A stretch of 35,225 bases of DNA from Candidatus Omnitrophota bacterium (lineage in GTDB: Bacteria > Omnitrophota > Gorgyraeia > Tantalellales > Tantalellaceae), in assembly GCA_007135805.1 (NCBI GenBank), contig SLID01000129.1, positions 1 through 35,225 on the forward strand, given 5' to 3'. Each line of letters opens with the position of its first letter. The first letter of the stretch is position 1. This document shows positions 17,396-26,842 of the stretch, piece by piece. The position numbers and the translations under genes were made by a program. A model generated the notes under the pieces. The model was not told the origin of the DNA. It was given only the letters and a program-made list of their open reading frames with translations, and did not search any database.

Positions 17396-17474
17396 CGGGA
17401 CGTAGCGCAGCCTGGTTTAGCGTACTAGTCTGGGGGACTAGGGGTCGTGGGTTCAAATCCCACCGTCCCGACCA
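17396..17474 (+). tRNA. tRNA-Pro (anticodon GGG), CCA encoded
   Basis: A complete cloverleaf of 79 nt. The acceptor CGGGACG pairs with CGTCCCG, and the D stem GCGC pairs with GCGT. The anticodon stem CTAGT/ACTAG encloses the loop CTGGGGG, giving anticodon GGG. The T stem GTGGG/CCCAC has loop TTCAAAT. The discriminator is A and CCA is encoded. TTTTTT follows directly (17475-17480), which may aid termination. It starts 11 nt after gpsA, so it may be processed from the gpsA transcript unless it has a promoter inside gpsA. Confidence 0.96.
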
Positions 17475-17534
17475 TTTTTTAAAAGAAAGTTTTATTAAGC
17501 GGCCGCCGGTAGAGTTTGGCGCGCGGGTGGAAAG

Positions 17535-18836
17535 ATGAAAAAAATAAATATAGGGGTAGTAGGCCTTGGGACCGTAGGCAGCGGGGTGCTGGAGGCTCTT
17601 CGAGATAATCGCGACATAATAGCTGAAAGGTCTGGTGTGATCCTTGAGGTTAAAACGGTTTGCGATAAGGATCCGTCGAAACTTGAGCAGGCGCCGGGGG
17701 ATGACAGGTCTCTTAGAACAGCGGACTTTAATGATATACTAAAAGACCCCGAAATTGACATTGTGGTTGAGTTGGTCGGAGGCATCGAACCGGCTCTTAC
17801 CGTCATAAAAGGCGCGTTGAACGCGGGAAAGCATGTTGTTACCGCGAATAAGGCCCTGCTTGCCGAGAGTTGGAAGGAGATAATCGAGCTCGCCGCGTCA
17901 AAAGGTCTTCTTGTAAGATTCGAAGCAAGTGTAGGCGGCGCCATTCCTATAATTAACACGCTTCGGGAAAGTTTTGTCGGTAACAGGATAAACGCTGTTT
18001 ACGGCATACTCAACGGCACAGCCAATTTTATCCTGACCGCCATGAGTTCCGGCGATATGTCCTTTCAAAAGGCCTTGAAAATAGCCCAGGACAAAGGAAT
18101 AGCCGAGAGCGATCCCGGTCTTGACATAAGCGGGGCCGACAGCGCGCACAAGCTCGCTATACTGGCGATGCTTTGTTTTGGACAGGAGGTTTATGCCGAC
18201 GATGTTTATACCGAAGGTATATCCTCAGTGGGAACCCAGGATGTGGTAAATGCCGCGAGGTGGGGATATGGTATAAAACTTTTAGGCATAGCTAAGAATT
18301 CGGAGAAAGGACTGGAACTCAGGGTACACCCGACCCTTATAAGACTTAGTCATCTTTTGTCGGGGGTCAATGGCGCGGATAATGCTATATATGTCCAGGG
18401 AGACCTCATGGGTGAGTCGCTCCTCTACGGTAAGGGCGCCGGGAAGTATCCTACCGCCAGTTCGGTGGTCGGGGATCTCGCGGGTATAGCTTCCCGTATA
18501 TCTTTTTGGAAAAAGGATCCCGCGGCGGTTTCCGCCGGCATTTACAAGTTCAAGAAATTGAGTTCCAGAAAAATGGAAGATATTGAGCTGGCTTACTATC
18601 TCAGATTTTCAGTTATCGACAAGCCCGGCGTTCTGGCGGGCATATCGGGAGTATTGTCCGAATACGGCATAAGTATCGCCAATGTGGCTCAGGAAGAAAG
18701 GAACGAAGGCGAGACAGTACCCGTGGTTATAATCACGCATAAGGCAAGGGAAGGAGATATGCGAAAGGCCATATCAAAGATAGATTCCCTGGACTATGTT
18801 ACTTCCGGAACAGTGGTGATCCGTATTGAGGACTGA
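17535..18836 (+). CDS. hom: Homoserine dehydrogenase
   Basis: Reduces aspartate semialdehyde to homoserine, the branch step to threonine and methionine. The NAD(P)-binding motif [11 protein letters not shown] is at residues 8-18. The catalytic-domain motifs [29 protein letters not shown] and [15 protein letters not shown] are present. A C-terminal ACT domain (about 355-430) suggests threonine feedback. Its 433 aa is typical. thrC starts 17 nt downstream, but no thrB lies between or next to them. Confidence 0.96.
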   Translation: MKKINIGVVGLGTVGSGVLEALRDNRDIIAERSGVILEVKTVCDKDPSKLEQAPGDDRSLRTADFNDILKDPEIDIVVELVGGIEPALTVIKGALNAGKHVVTANKALLAESWKEIIELAASKGLLVRFEASVGGAIPIINTLRESFVGNRINAVYGILNGTANFILTAMSSGDMSFQKALKIAQDKGIAESDPGLDISGADSAHKLAILAMLCFGQEVYADDVYTEGISSVGTQDVVNAARWGYGIKLLGIAKNSEKGLELRVHPTLIRLSHLLSGVNGADNAIYVQGDLMGESLLYGKGAGKYPTASSVVGDLAGIASRISFWKKDPAAVSAGIYKFKKLSSRKMEDIELAYYLRFSVIDKPGVLAGISGVLSEYGISIANVAQEERNEGETVPVVIITHKAREGDMRKAISKIDSLDYVTSGTVVIRIED

Positions 18837-18853
18837 TATCTTTTGGGTACAGT

Positions 18854-19918
18854 ATGGGCATAATAGAAAGATACAGAAAGTACCTTCCCGTTACCGGCGG
18901 GACGCCGATAATTACCCTTGAAGAGGGGAACACTCCCCTGGTCAAGGCGGATCCCATAGCCGAGATACTGGGATTCGATTGCAATGTATGGCTTAAGTAC
19001 GAGGGACTCAATCCTACCGGGAGTTTCAAGGACAGGGGCATGACCATGGCCGTTTCCAAGGCCATCGAGGAGGGAGCCGGGGCGGTGGCGTGCGCCTCAA
19101 CCGGCAATACCTCCGCTTCGGCAGCGGCATACGCCGCGAGGTCCGGTATTAAATGCGTTGTCGTTATCCCGGAAGGGGCTATAGCTATGGGCAAGCTGGC
19201 CCAGGCGCTTATACACGGCGGTAAAGTCATCGCGGTCAAAGGCAATTTTGATGTGGCTCTTGAAATAGTCAGGGAGCTTACCGACAACTATCCGGTGACT
19301 CTTGTCAATTCCATAAATCCGTACCGGATAGAGGGACAAAAGACCGGCGCTTTTGAGATATGCGATACCCTTGGGAAAGCCCCGGATTTTCACGCGCTGC
19401 CGGTCGGGAACGCGGGCAATATAACGGCATACTGGAAAGGGTACAGGGAATACAGGGAGAACGGGATCATAGATAACCTTCCCGTGATGCTTGGGTTCCA
19501 GGCTCACGGCGCCGCTCCGATAGTCGATGGATGCCCGGTAAAGTATCCGGAGACTATCGCCACCGCCATACGGATAGGCAATCCCGCCAGTTGGGCGGGA
19601 GCGGAGGAAGCGCGGGATTCTTCAAGCGGTATCATAGAAAAAGTCACCGATGAGGAGATCCTGGAGGCCTACCGTTTACTGGCGGATACGGTGGGGGTTT
19701 TCGCTGAACCCGCTTCAGCGGCGGGAGTAGCGGGTATTATCAAAAAAGCCGCGGAGGGGTATTTCGAAAAATATGTGAACGCGGGACGAGAGCTTGACAT
19801 AGTCTGCGTTATCACGGGACATGGCCTCAAGGATCCGGACAGGGCCATAAAAAGCCTGGAAATGCCGGTAGTCGTTGAGCCGGATCTTAAAAACATTTTG
19901 AGAGAGGCCGGGATCTGA
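18854..19918 (+). CDS. thrC: Threonine synthase
   Basis: PLP enzyme that converts O-phosphohomoserine to threonine. The PLP lysine is K59 in [11 protein letters not shown]. The family motifs [17 protein letters not shown], the glycine-rich phosphate site region [11 protein letters not shown] and a C-terminal ITGHGLKD are seen. Its 354 aa matches the short bacterial class. Its substrate requires a homoserine kinase; the next gene (apgM-like) is the best local candidate. Confidence 0.96.
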   Translation: MGIIERYRKYLPVTGGTPIITLEEGNTPLVKADPIAEILGFDCNVWLKYEGLNPTGSFKDRGMTMAVSKAIEEGAGAVACASTGNTSASAAAYAARSGIKCVVVIPEGAIAMGKLAQALIHGGKVIAVKGNFDVALEIVRELTDNYPVTLVNSINPYRIEGQKTGAFEICDTLGKAPDFHALPVGNAGNITAYWKGYREYRENGIIDNLPVMLGFQAHGAAPIVDGCPVKYPETIATAIRIGNPASWAGAEEARDSSSGIIEKVTDEEILEAYRLLADTVGVFAEPASAAGVAGIIKKAAEGYFEKYVNAGRELDIVCVITGHGLKDPDRAIKSLEMPVVVEPDLKNILREAGI

Positions 19919-19989
19919 GCGGAGCGGAGTGGATCCTGTATACGAGAGTTTTCTCTTAACGGAAAAAACATAATATCGGAGATATCATC

Positions 19990-21192
19990 ATGAAGTATGT
20001 TATCCTTGTTCCGGACGGTATGTCTGGATTGCCGGTGGAAGAGCTGGACGACATGACCTGTATGGAGAAGGCCAATACTCCGAACATGGATCTTGTGGCG
20101 CGTAAGGGAGTTGTGGGAATGGCGAGGACCGTGCCCAGAGGAATGGTTCCGGCAAGTGACGTGGCCAATCTTTCCATACTCGGGTACGATCCCCAGAAAT
20201 ACTATTGCGGCAGGGGTCCTTTGGAAGCCGCGAATCTGGGAGTCGATCTCGGGGACAATGACGTGGCTTTTCGTTTCAACACGGTAACTGTTTCAGGCGG
20301 CAAGATGATGGATTATTGCGCCGGACACATATCTACAAAAGAGGCCGCTGTCTTGGTAAAGGTCCTTTCAGAGGAAATGGGCGGGGGAAAGTTCAGTTTC
20401 TACCCGGGGACAAGCTACAGGCACCTCATGGTCGCGCGCTGCTCCGGCCCCGAGGAAGTTGAAAGCATGACAAAACTGAAATGCACGCCCCCGCACGATA
20501 TTTCCGACAAGGAAATAGCAAAGTATTATCCGAAAGATCCAGAGATAACCGATATAATGAATAGGTCCGTAAATGTTCTCGAGGGGCACGATATCAACAA
20601 AGTGCGCGTTGATCTGGGGCAGAACCCCGCGAACATGATATGGATATGGGGACAGGGTAAAAAGCCCGATATCCCGCTTTTCAAAGACGCGTATAACCTC
20701 ACCGGGGGCATCATATCCGCAGTGGATCTCATAAAAGGCATGGGAAGGGTACTGGGTCTGGAAGTTGTGGAAGTGCCGGGGGCTACGGGTTATTACGATA
20801 CCGATTATGATGGGAAGGCAAAAGCCGCGATGAAAGTGCTTGAGGCCAAAGATCTTGTTTTTGTCCATGTAGAGGCCCCGGACGAGGCAGGGCACAACGG
20901 GGATATTCGCGAGAAACTTCGCGCCCTGGAAAACTTCGACCGTAAGATAACCGGCCCTGTAATAGACATGCTTGCGGCAGACGGCTGCGCTTATAGAGTA
21001 CTTATAATGCCGGATCACCCCACACCCGTGAAATTGAAAACGCATACGGCCGACCCGGTGCCGTTCGCTATGGCGGGGACCGGGATAGATCCCGATGACG
21101 TGACCGTTTTTACAGAACGGTCCGCCAAGTCGGGCAGCATGGGTCTTAAGAAAGGTTCTGACCTTTTGCGGATGCTCCTTGATGTGAGTTGA
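19990..21192 (+). CDS. ApgM-like cofactor-independent phosphoglycerate mutase family protein, candidate homoserine kinase
   Basis: Alkaline-phosphatase superfamily enzyme of the archaeal-type phosphoglycerate mutase group. The metal-binding Asp is in VPDGMSG (D9), and the nucleophile Ser is in DVANLSILGYDP (S62), followed by YYCGRGPLEAA. Further metal ligands lie in VEAPDEAGHNGD (about 293-305) and in MPDHPTP and KTHT (about 340-353). A subfamily of these proteins (TIGR02535) was proposed as a homoserine kinase from its clustering with threonine genes. Here it follows hom and thrC with no thrB in view, which is exactly that context. Glycolytic phosphoglycerate mutase activity remains possible; motifs alone do not separate the two. 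GGAGAT precedes the ATG. Confidence 0.88.
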   Translation: MKYVILVPDGMSGLPVEELDDMTCMEKANTPNMDLVARKGVVGMARTVPRGMVPASDVANLSILGYDPQKYYCGRGPLEAANLGVDLGDNDVAFRFNTVTVSGGKMMDYCAGHISTKEAAVLVKVLSEEMGGGKFSFYPGTSYRHLMVARCSGPEEVESMTKLKCTPPHDISDKEIAKYYPKDPEITDIMNRSVNVLEGHDINKVRVDLGQNPANMIWIWGQGKKPDIPLFKDAYNLTGGIISAVDLIKGMGRVLGLEVVEVPGATGYYDTDYDGKAKAAMKVLEAKDLVFVHVEAPDEAGHNGDIREKLRALENFDRKITGPVIDMLAADGCAYRVLIMPDHPTPVKLKTHTADPVPFAMAGTGIDPDDVTVFTERSAKSGSMGLKKGSDLLRMLLDVS

Positions 21193-21237
21193 TCTTTTGT
21201 TGTGTAACGGAACTTCATGCATGAGAGGAAAAAAACG

Positions 21238-22518
21238 ATGCGGAAAAAAAGAAAAAATAGAACGGTAGTGCAGAAATTCGGAGGAAGCAGTGTCGCGAAT
21301 ACTTCCCGGATAAAGGGCGTGGCGCGAAGGGTAGCGGAAACCAGGCGGGCGGGTAATGACGTGGTGGTAGTGGTTTCGGCCCTTGGGGATACCACGGATG
21401 AACTTGTTGGCCTTGCGGCGCGGATAACAAAGTCGCCCAGAGAAAGGGAACTTGACATGCTTTTATCGACCGGCGAACAGGTATCGGTGGCTCTTCTTGC
21501 TATGGCGCTGCATGAACTTGGGCTGGAAGCGGCATCCTTTACAGGAGCCCAGGTGGGCATAGTTACGGATTCTTCGCATACCAAGGCCAAAATAGTGGAC
21601 ATCTCAGGTAATAAGCTTAAAGAAACTATTTCGGAAGGTAAGATAGCTATTGTGGCGGGGTTCCAGGGTACGAATACTGAACAAGAGATAACCACGCTGG
21701 GTAGAGGCGGGTCCGACATGACCGCAGTGGCTCTCGCGAAAGTGCTTAACGCGGAACTCTGTGAAATATTCACGGATGTAAAAGGCGTCTATACGGCCGA
21801 CCCGAGGGTTGTCAAGGACGCTCGAAAACTCGATACCATAAGTTACGATGAAATGCTGGAGCTCGCGTCAATGGGAGCGCAGGTTATGCAGGCCAGGAGC
21901 ATGGAAGTCGCCAGCAAGTTCGACATTCCCATGCACATAAGGTCAAGTTTATCCAGAGGGGAAGGAACTATAGTGACTAAGGAGGTCAAAGGTATGGAAG
22001 ATGTCCTGGTAAGAGGAGTGACAGCGAACAAGGACGAGGCAAAAGTAACTGTGTGTGATGTTCCGGACAAGCCCGGTGAGGCCAGCCGATTGTTCCGCGA
22101 GCTTGCGGATCTGGACGTGAACGTTGATATGATAATACAGAACGTATCCAGGACAGGTCGAACGGATATATCATTTACCGTTTGTAAAAAAGACCTGGCG
22201 CGTACGGCATCGCTGATGAAAGATATCGTCCGGGGGATCGGGGCCAAAGGTATCAAGGTCGACAAAGACGTGGCGAAACTCTCTGTTGTAGGTATCGGCA
22301 TGAGAAGCCATTCGGGTGTGGCGGCCAAGATGTTCGGGGCTCTGGCCTCGGAAAAGATAAATATAGATATGATATCCACCAGTGAGATCAAGATATCCTG
22401 TGTTATCGCGGAAAAGAACGCGGACAGGGCGGTCAGGGTGGTTCACAATGCCTTTGGGCTCGGAGCGGCCGGTAAAAGTAAAAAGCGGTCCCGTGCCGGA
22501 AAGTGCCGAAAGAAGTGA
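21238..22518 (+). CDS. lysC: Aspartate kinase
   Basis: Phosphorylates aspartate, the first step to lysine, threonine and methionine. The kinase motif VQKFGGSSVAN is near residues 11-21, with VSALGDTTDEL, STGEQVSVALLA and GRGGSDMTAVALA following. Two C-terminal ACT domains (about 265-410) point to feedback control. The track starts at 21217, but AGAGGA at 21224-21229 is well spaced for the ATG at 21238, so I use it (426 aa). Both ends are unusually basic (MRKKRKNRT and KSKKRSRAGKCRKK). cimA follows by 9 nt. Confidence 0.95.
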   Translation: MRKKRKNRTVVQKFGGSSVANTSRIKGVARRVAETRRAGNDVVVVVSALGDTTDELVGLAARITKSPRERELDMLLSTGEQVSVALLAMALHELGLEAASFTGAQVGIVTDSSHTKAKIVDISGNKLKETISEGKIAIVAGFQGTNTEQEITTLGRGGSDMTAVALAKVLNAELCEIFTDVKGVYTADPRVVKDARKLDTISYDEMLELASMGAQVMQARSMEVASKFDIPMHIRSSLSRGEGTIVTKEVKGMEDVLVRGVTANKDEAKVTVCDVPDKPGEASRLFRELADLDVNVDMIIQNVSRTGRTDISFTVCKKDLARTASLMKDIVRGIGAKGIKVDKDVAKLSVVGIGMRSHSGVAAKMFGALASEKINIDMISTSEIKISCVIAEKNADRAVRVVHNAFGLGAAGKSKKRSRAGKCRKK

Positions 22519-22527
22519 GGTTTTGCG

Positions 22528-24123
22528 ATGACAGGAAAAGGTCTGGATAGAGTAAAAGTATACGATACGACTTTGAGGGACGGTTCACAGTCGGAGGGTA
22601 TATCTTTTTCGGTCAAAGATAAGTTAAGGATAGCCGCCAAGCTGGATGAGATCGGCGTTGATTTCATAGAAGGTGGATGGCCGGGGTCCAACCCCAAAGA
22701 CAGCGAGTTTTTCGCTTTAGCTAAAAAGGAGCTTAAACTCAAAAATTCCAAACTTACCGCTTTTGGAAGTACCAGAAGATCGTCTGTGGCTCCTTCGAAA
22801 GACCGTGTGATAAAAGAGCTTCTTAAAGCCGAAACAAAATATGTAACGATATTCGGAAAAAGCTGGGACCTCCATGTAAAGGAGGTCTTAAGGACTTCGC
22901 TCAAGGACAACCTGGGTATGATAGAGTCATCGGTCAAGTTTCTCGTGAAAAAAGGGCGCAGGGTCTTTTTCGACGCGGAACATTTTTTTGACGGCTACAA
23001 AGAACATCCCGCCCACGCGATAGAGACCCTTAAGGCGGCTGAGGCCGGCGGGGCGGAAGCTCTGGTACTCTGCGATACCAACGGCGGGTGTCTCACCAGC
23101 CAAATATTCGAGATAGTCGAAGTGGTGTCTTCTCGGGTATCCCTTCCTTTGGGCATACATGTGCACAATGACGCTGAGATGGCCGTAGCCAATTCCGTGG
23201 CGGCCGTGCAAGCCGGATGCTTACAAGTTCAGGGGACGTTCAACGGTTACGGGGAGAGGTGCGGCAACGCCAATCTTGTTTCTATACTTCCGGCCATAAA
23301 ATATAAGCTGGGTATGGAATGTCTCTCGGACCTCGCTTTTCGGGATCTTACGGAAGTTTCGATGTACATTGCCGAGATATCTAACGTGAAACAGGAAAAC
23401 TCACAGCCCTACGTGGGGAAAAGCGCGTTTGCTCATAAGGCGGGTGTGCATGTCAACGCCATACTGAAGAACTGCCGGACATACGAGCACATAGAGCCGT
23501 CCCTGATAGGCAACAAGAGGCGCATGTTGATTTCGGAACTTTCTGGCAGATCCAGCATAATAGACAAGGCCGGCGAGATGGGCATAAAAATGGATACTTC
23601 CAGTAAAGCCGCGGTCGAAATACTTAATCACGTACAGGACCTGGAAAACAAAGGATACCATTTCGAGCTTGCGGAAGCGTCTCTGCTTCTTCTGATGAAG
23701 CGCGCGGTTTCCCGTGTAAAAGAATATTTTGAGATGAAGGATTTCAGGGTTATTGTGGAGAGCAGGTCCGGTGGAGACTTAGTTTCCGAGGCCACCGTCA
23801 AACTTCAGGTCGGTGACGAGCTCAGGCATACTGTTTCTCTAGGAGACGGTCCCGTGCACGCCATGGACCAGGCTATAAGAAAATCTCTGGTAGAGTTCTA
23901 TCCTTCGCTTAGTGAAATGCGCCTTTCCGACTTCAGGGTAAGGGTGTTGGATGAAAAGTCCGGTACCGCGGCAAGCGTAAGGGTTCTCGTCCAATCCGAG
24001 GACGGGACCGATTCGTGGTGGACCGTAGGCGTCTCGGAAAATATCATAGAAGCCAGCTGGATGGCTCTCAGAGATTCAATAGAATATAAATTCGTCAAAG
24101 ATGATCTAGGAAAGAGGAAATGA
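22528..24123 (+). CDS. cimA: (R)-citramalate synthase
   Basis: DRE-TIM metallolyase family enzyme that condenses pyruvate and acetyl-CoA to citramalate, giving 2-oxobutanoate for isoleucine without threonine. The signature VYDTTLRDGSQSEGI is at residues 11-25; the SEG and the following EGGWPGSNPKD are typical of CimA rather than LeuA. The metal-binding HVHNDAEMAVANS is near 211, and NGYGERCGNANL follows. The C-terminal regulatory domain is present (531 aa in total). It overlaps valS by 4 nt. 2-Isopropylmalate synthase is the main alternative, less likely given these motifs. Confidence 0.93.
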   Translation: MTGKGLDRVKVYDTTLRDGSQSEGISFSVKDKLRIAAKLDEIGVDFIEGGWPGSNPKDSEFFALAKKELKLKNSKLTAFGSTRRSSVAPSKDRVIKELLKAETKYVTIFGKSWDLHVKEVLRTSLKDNLGMIESSVKFLVKKGRRVFFDAEHFFDGYKEHPAHAIETLKAAEAGGAEALVLCDTNGGCLTSQIFEIVEVVSSRVSLPLGIHVHNDAEMAVANSVAAVQAGCLQVQGTFNGYGERCGNANLVSILPAIKYKLGMECLSDLAFRDLTEVSMYIAEISNVKQENSQPYVGKSAFAHKAGVHVNAILKNCRTYEHIEPSLIGNKRRMLISELSGRSSIIDKAGEMGIKMDTSSKAAVEILNHVQDLENKGYHFELAEASLLLLMKRAVSRVKEYFEMKDFRVIVESRSGGDLVSEATVKLQVGDELRHTVSLGDGPVHAMDQAIRKSLVEFYPSLSEMRLSDFRVRVLDEKSGTAASVRVLVQSEDGTDSWWTVGVSENIIEASWMALRDSIEYKFVKDDLGKRK

Positions 24124-26810
24124 AAGAGATCCCTACCCGCTATGACCCCCACAGTATAGAAGAAAGTACATACGCTATGTGGTTGGAAAGCGGGATCTTC
24201 CACGCGGAAGCGTCTCCAGACGGTTCGCGATACTCTATAGTAATACCTCCCCCAAACATAACCGGAGTGCTCCACATGGGGCATGCCCTTAACAATGCCA
24301 TACAGGACATCCTTATAAGATGGAAAAGGATGAGCGGTTTCACGACGCTGTGGATGCCTGGCACGGACCACGCCGGTATAGCTACACAGAACGTGGTCGA
24401 AAAAGATCTTGCCCGTACCGGCCTTAAGAGGCATGACATGACCAGAGAAGAATTCATCGGCAGGGTATGGGAGTGGAAACAGGAATACGGCAGCACTATC
24501 ATAGAGCAATTGAAACGTCTGGGCTGTTCTTGCGACTGGGATCGGGAGCGTTTTACTATGGACGAGGGCCTCTCAAACGCCGTCAAAGAGGTCTTTATAC
24601 GGCTTTACCGGGAAGGGCTGATCTACAAGGGAAATTATATCATAAACTGGTGTCCAAGATGCGGTACGGCGCTAAGCGATGAAGAGGCCGAGCATAGGGA
24701 TTTGGACGGAATGATATATTACATAAAGTATCCGGTAAAGGGAAGTCCCACATTGTCCAGGGAGAACGAGGACTATGTAGTTATAGCCACGACGAGGCCC
24801 GAGACCATGCTCGGTGACGTGGCGGTCGCGGTAAACCCGAAAGACCCCAGGTACGCCGGCCTTAAAGGTAAGACCCTGGAACTGCCGATACTGAAGAGGG
24901 AGCTCAGGATAATTTTCGATGAGAGTGTCGATCCCGAGTTCGGTACAGGGGCGCTTAAGGTCACCCCGGCTCACGATCCGCTGGACTTTGAACTGGGCAG
25001 GCGCCACGGCCTGCCCAGCATAAACGTTATGCATCCCGACGGTGTTATAAACGCTGAAGGTGGTGATTATGAGGGGCTGGACAGGTTCGAATGCCGTGAG
25101 GTCATTTTAGAGGACCTTAAGAGCCGGCGTCTTTTTGTCCGCGCGGAAGAACATGTCCACGCTGTAGGGCATTGTTATCGATGTCATGTTGTGGTTGAGC
25201 CCCGCCTGTCCAAACAATGGTTTGTCAGGATGAAGCCTTTGGCCGAGGATGCTATTAAGGTGGTCGAGGACGGTACGATAAAATTTCATCCGGCCAGATG
25301 GACAAAGGTCTACCTTGGATGGATGTATAACATCAGGGACTGGTGCATATCAAGGCAGATATGGTGGGGGCACAGGATCCCGGTATGGTACTGTGTTTCA
25401 TGCGTAGGGACCCGTGATATGCGCGATGTGGACGTGTCGTCTCCGGGGGCGGCCGGTATATATGTGGGTAAAGAACCTCCTTCCGGGTGCCCCGACTGTG
25501 GCGCGGGTGAAATGGAACAGGACCCTGATGTTCTTGACACCTGGTTCAGTTCATGGTTATGGCCTTTTTCCACTATGGGGTGGCCGGACGATAACAAAAT
25601 GCTGGATTCTTTTTATCCCACAGACGCTCTTGTTACCGCCCAGGAGATAATTTTTTTCTGGGTAGCCAGGATGATCATGGCGGGGCTTAAATTTGCCGGA
25701 GATGTGCCGTTTAATGACGTGTATATACACGGCACTGTACGAGACTCTACCGGCACGAAAATGTCTAAATCTCTGGGCAATGTAATTGACCCGCTTGAGA
25801 TAATAAGGGAAGTGGGCAGTGACGCCTTGAGATTCAGCATAATATCTATAACCTCACAGGGGCAGGATGTTTTTCTTTCCAGGGATAAATTTGATGTGGG
25901 CAGAAATTTTGCCAACAAGATATGGAATGCCTCGCGGTATGTAATGATGACCACCGGAGGATGTTCAGATAACGTTGAGATAAATGTTTCGTCCCTGTCA
26001 TTGGCGGATAGGTGGATACTCCATAACCTGAACCTGGTGATTGAAGAAGTTAACCGGTGTTTTGAAAATTTCAGGTTCAATGACGCCGCTTCGCGGTTAT
26101 ACGATTTCATATGGCACAAATATTGCGACTGGTACCTCGAGATATCCAAGCTTTCGGGAGACAAAGATAATACCGCTCGGGTCCTGGTAACGGTCCTGAG
26201 AAAGTCTATGCAGCTTCTTCATCCCATAATGCCCTTTATCACGGAGGCAGTATGGCAGATGGCGCCGGAAAGTTCTTCCGGCCTTATATCCGCGTCTGAG
26301 TGGCCCCTGAAGCGGGAAGATTGGGAAGACGCCGCCTCCGCGGCGAAAATGGAAAAGCTCATAGCCTGCATAACGGCCGTTAGGAACATAAGGGCTTTCT
26401 GGAATGTATTGCCGGGAACTGAACTTGACGTTTTCTTTGATCCGCAAGATGAGAACGACAGTTCTATCGTCGAGGATAACAGGGTACTTCTGGAAAAACT
26501 CGCCCACTGCCGGGTCCGCGAGATACGAAAGGGCCTTTCGCGTCCGGAAAAGTCCGTCGCGGCGCTTTTGGGAAATTCAAGGATATTCGTCCCGCTGGGA
26601 GCTTCTGTGGATGTGGAATCTGAGAAACAGCGGGTTCGGGACAAGATCACTGAGATCGAACGTTATCTTGAAGGTGTAGGCAGGAAATTGTCAAACAAGG
26701 ATTTTCTTTCCAAAGCTCCCCGTGAGGTCGTAGAAAAAGAGAATAAAAAACTCGCTAAATTCCGCCAGGAGGCCGACACTCTCAGGGAAAACCTGGAAGC
26801 GCTGGTATAG
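24120..26810 (+). CDS. valS: Valyl-tRNA synthetase
   Basis: Class Ia synthetase charging tRNA-Val. The HIGH-type motif is HMGH (residues 52-55) in PPPNITGVLHMGHALN, and KMSKS is at 547-551. The CP1 editing domain shows ATTRPETMLGDVAV and the zinc-knuckle-like WCPRCGTALSD. A second CxxC lies at GCPDCGAGEMEQDPDVLDTWFSSW. The C-terminal coiled coil specific to ValRS (KQRVRDKITEIERYLEG through LRENLEAL) is intact. Its 896 aa is typical. It starts by ATGA overlap with cimA. Confidence 0.97.
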   Translation: MKEIPTRYDPHSIEESTYAMWLESGIFHAEASPDGSRYSIVIPPPNITGVLHMGHALNNAIQDILIRWKRMSGFTTLWMPGTDHAGIATQNVVEKDLARTGLKRHDMTREEFIGRVWEWKQEYGSTIIEQLKRLGCSCDWDRERFTMDEGLSNAVKEVFIRLYREGLIYKGNYIINWCPRCGTALSDEEAEHRDLDGMIYYIKYPVKGSPTLSRENEDYVVIATTRPETMLGDVAVAVNPKDPRYAGLKGKTLELPILKRELRIIFDESVDPEFGTGALKVTPAHDPLDFELGRRHGLPSINVMHPDGVINAEGGDYEGLDRFECREVILEDLKSRRLFVRAEEHVHAVGHCYRCHVVVEPRLSKQWFVRMKPLAEDAIKVVEDGTIKFHPARWTKVYLGWMYNIRDWCISRQIWWGHRIPVWYCVSCVGTRDMRDVDVSSPGAAGIYVGKEPPSGCPDCGAGEMEQDPDVLDTWFSSWLWPFSTMGWPDDNKMLDSFYPTDALVTAQEIIFFWVARMIMAGLKFAGDVPFNDVYIHGTVRDSTGTKMSKSLGNVIDPLEIIREVGSDALRFSIISITSQGQDVFLSRDKFDVGRNFANKIWNASRYVMMTTGGCSDNVEINVSSLSLADRWILHNLNLVIEEVNRCFENFRFNDAASRLYDFIWHKYCDWYLEISKLSGDKDNTARVLVTVLRKSMQLLHPIMPFITEAVWQMAPESSSGLISASEWPLKREDWEDAASAAKMEKLIACITAVRNIRAFWNVLPGTELDVFFDPQDENDSSIVEDNRVLLEKLAHCRVREIRKGLSRPEKSVAALLGNSRIFVPLGASVDVESEKQRVRDKITEIERYLEGVGRKLSNKDFLSKAPREVVEKENKKLAKFRQEADTLRENLEALV

Positions 26811-26842
26811 CGTCTTCCGGATCGGGGGGGACTCTGTCTGGT

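Noticed and set aside
17396-17474. tRNA-Pro as an attachment site for a mobile element, linking it to the AT-rich cassette
   Set aside because: The cassette is a gene away from the tRNA, no copy of the tRNA 3' end was noticed elsewhere, and there is no integrase.
17475-17534. Lysine, T-box or other riboswitch upstream of hom or valS
   Set aside because: The gap before hom is only 60 nt and valS overlaps cimA; there is no room for or sign of a riboswitch fold.
20368-21222. 284-aa minus-strand ORF opposite the apgM-like gene
   Set aside because: His/Tyr/Arg-rich translation without domains; lies fully opposite a well-supported gene.
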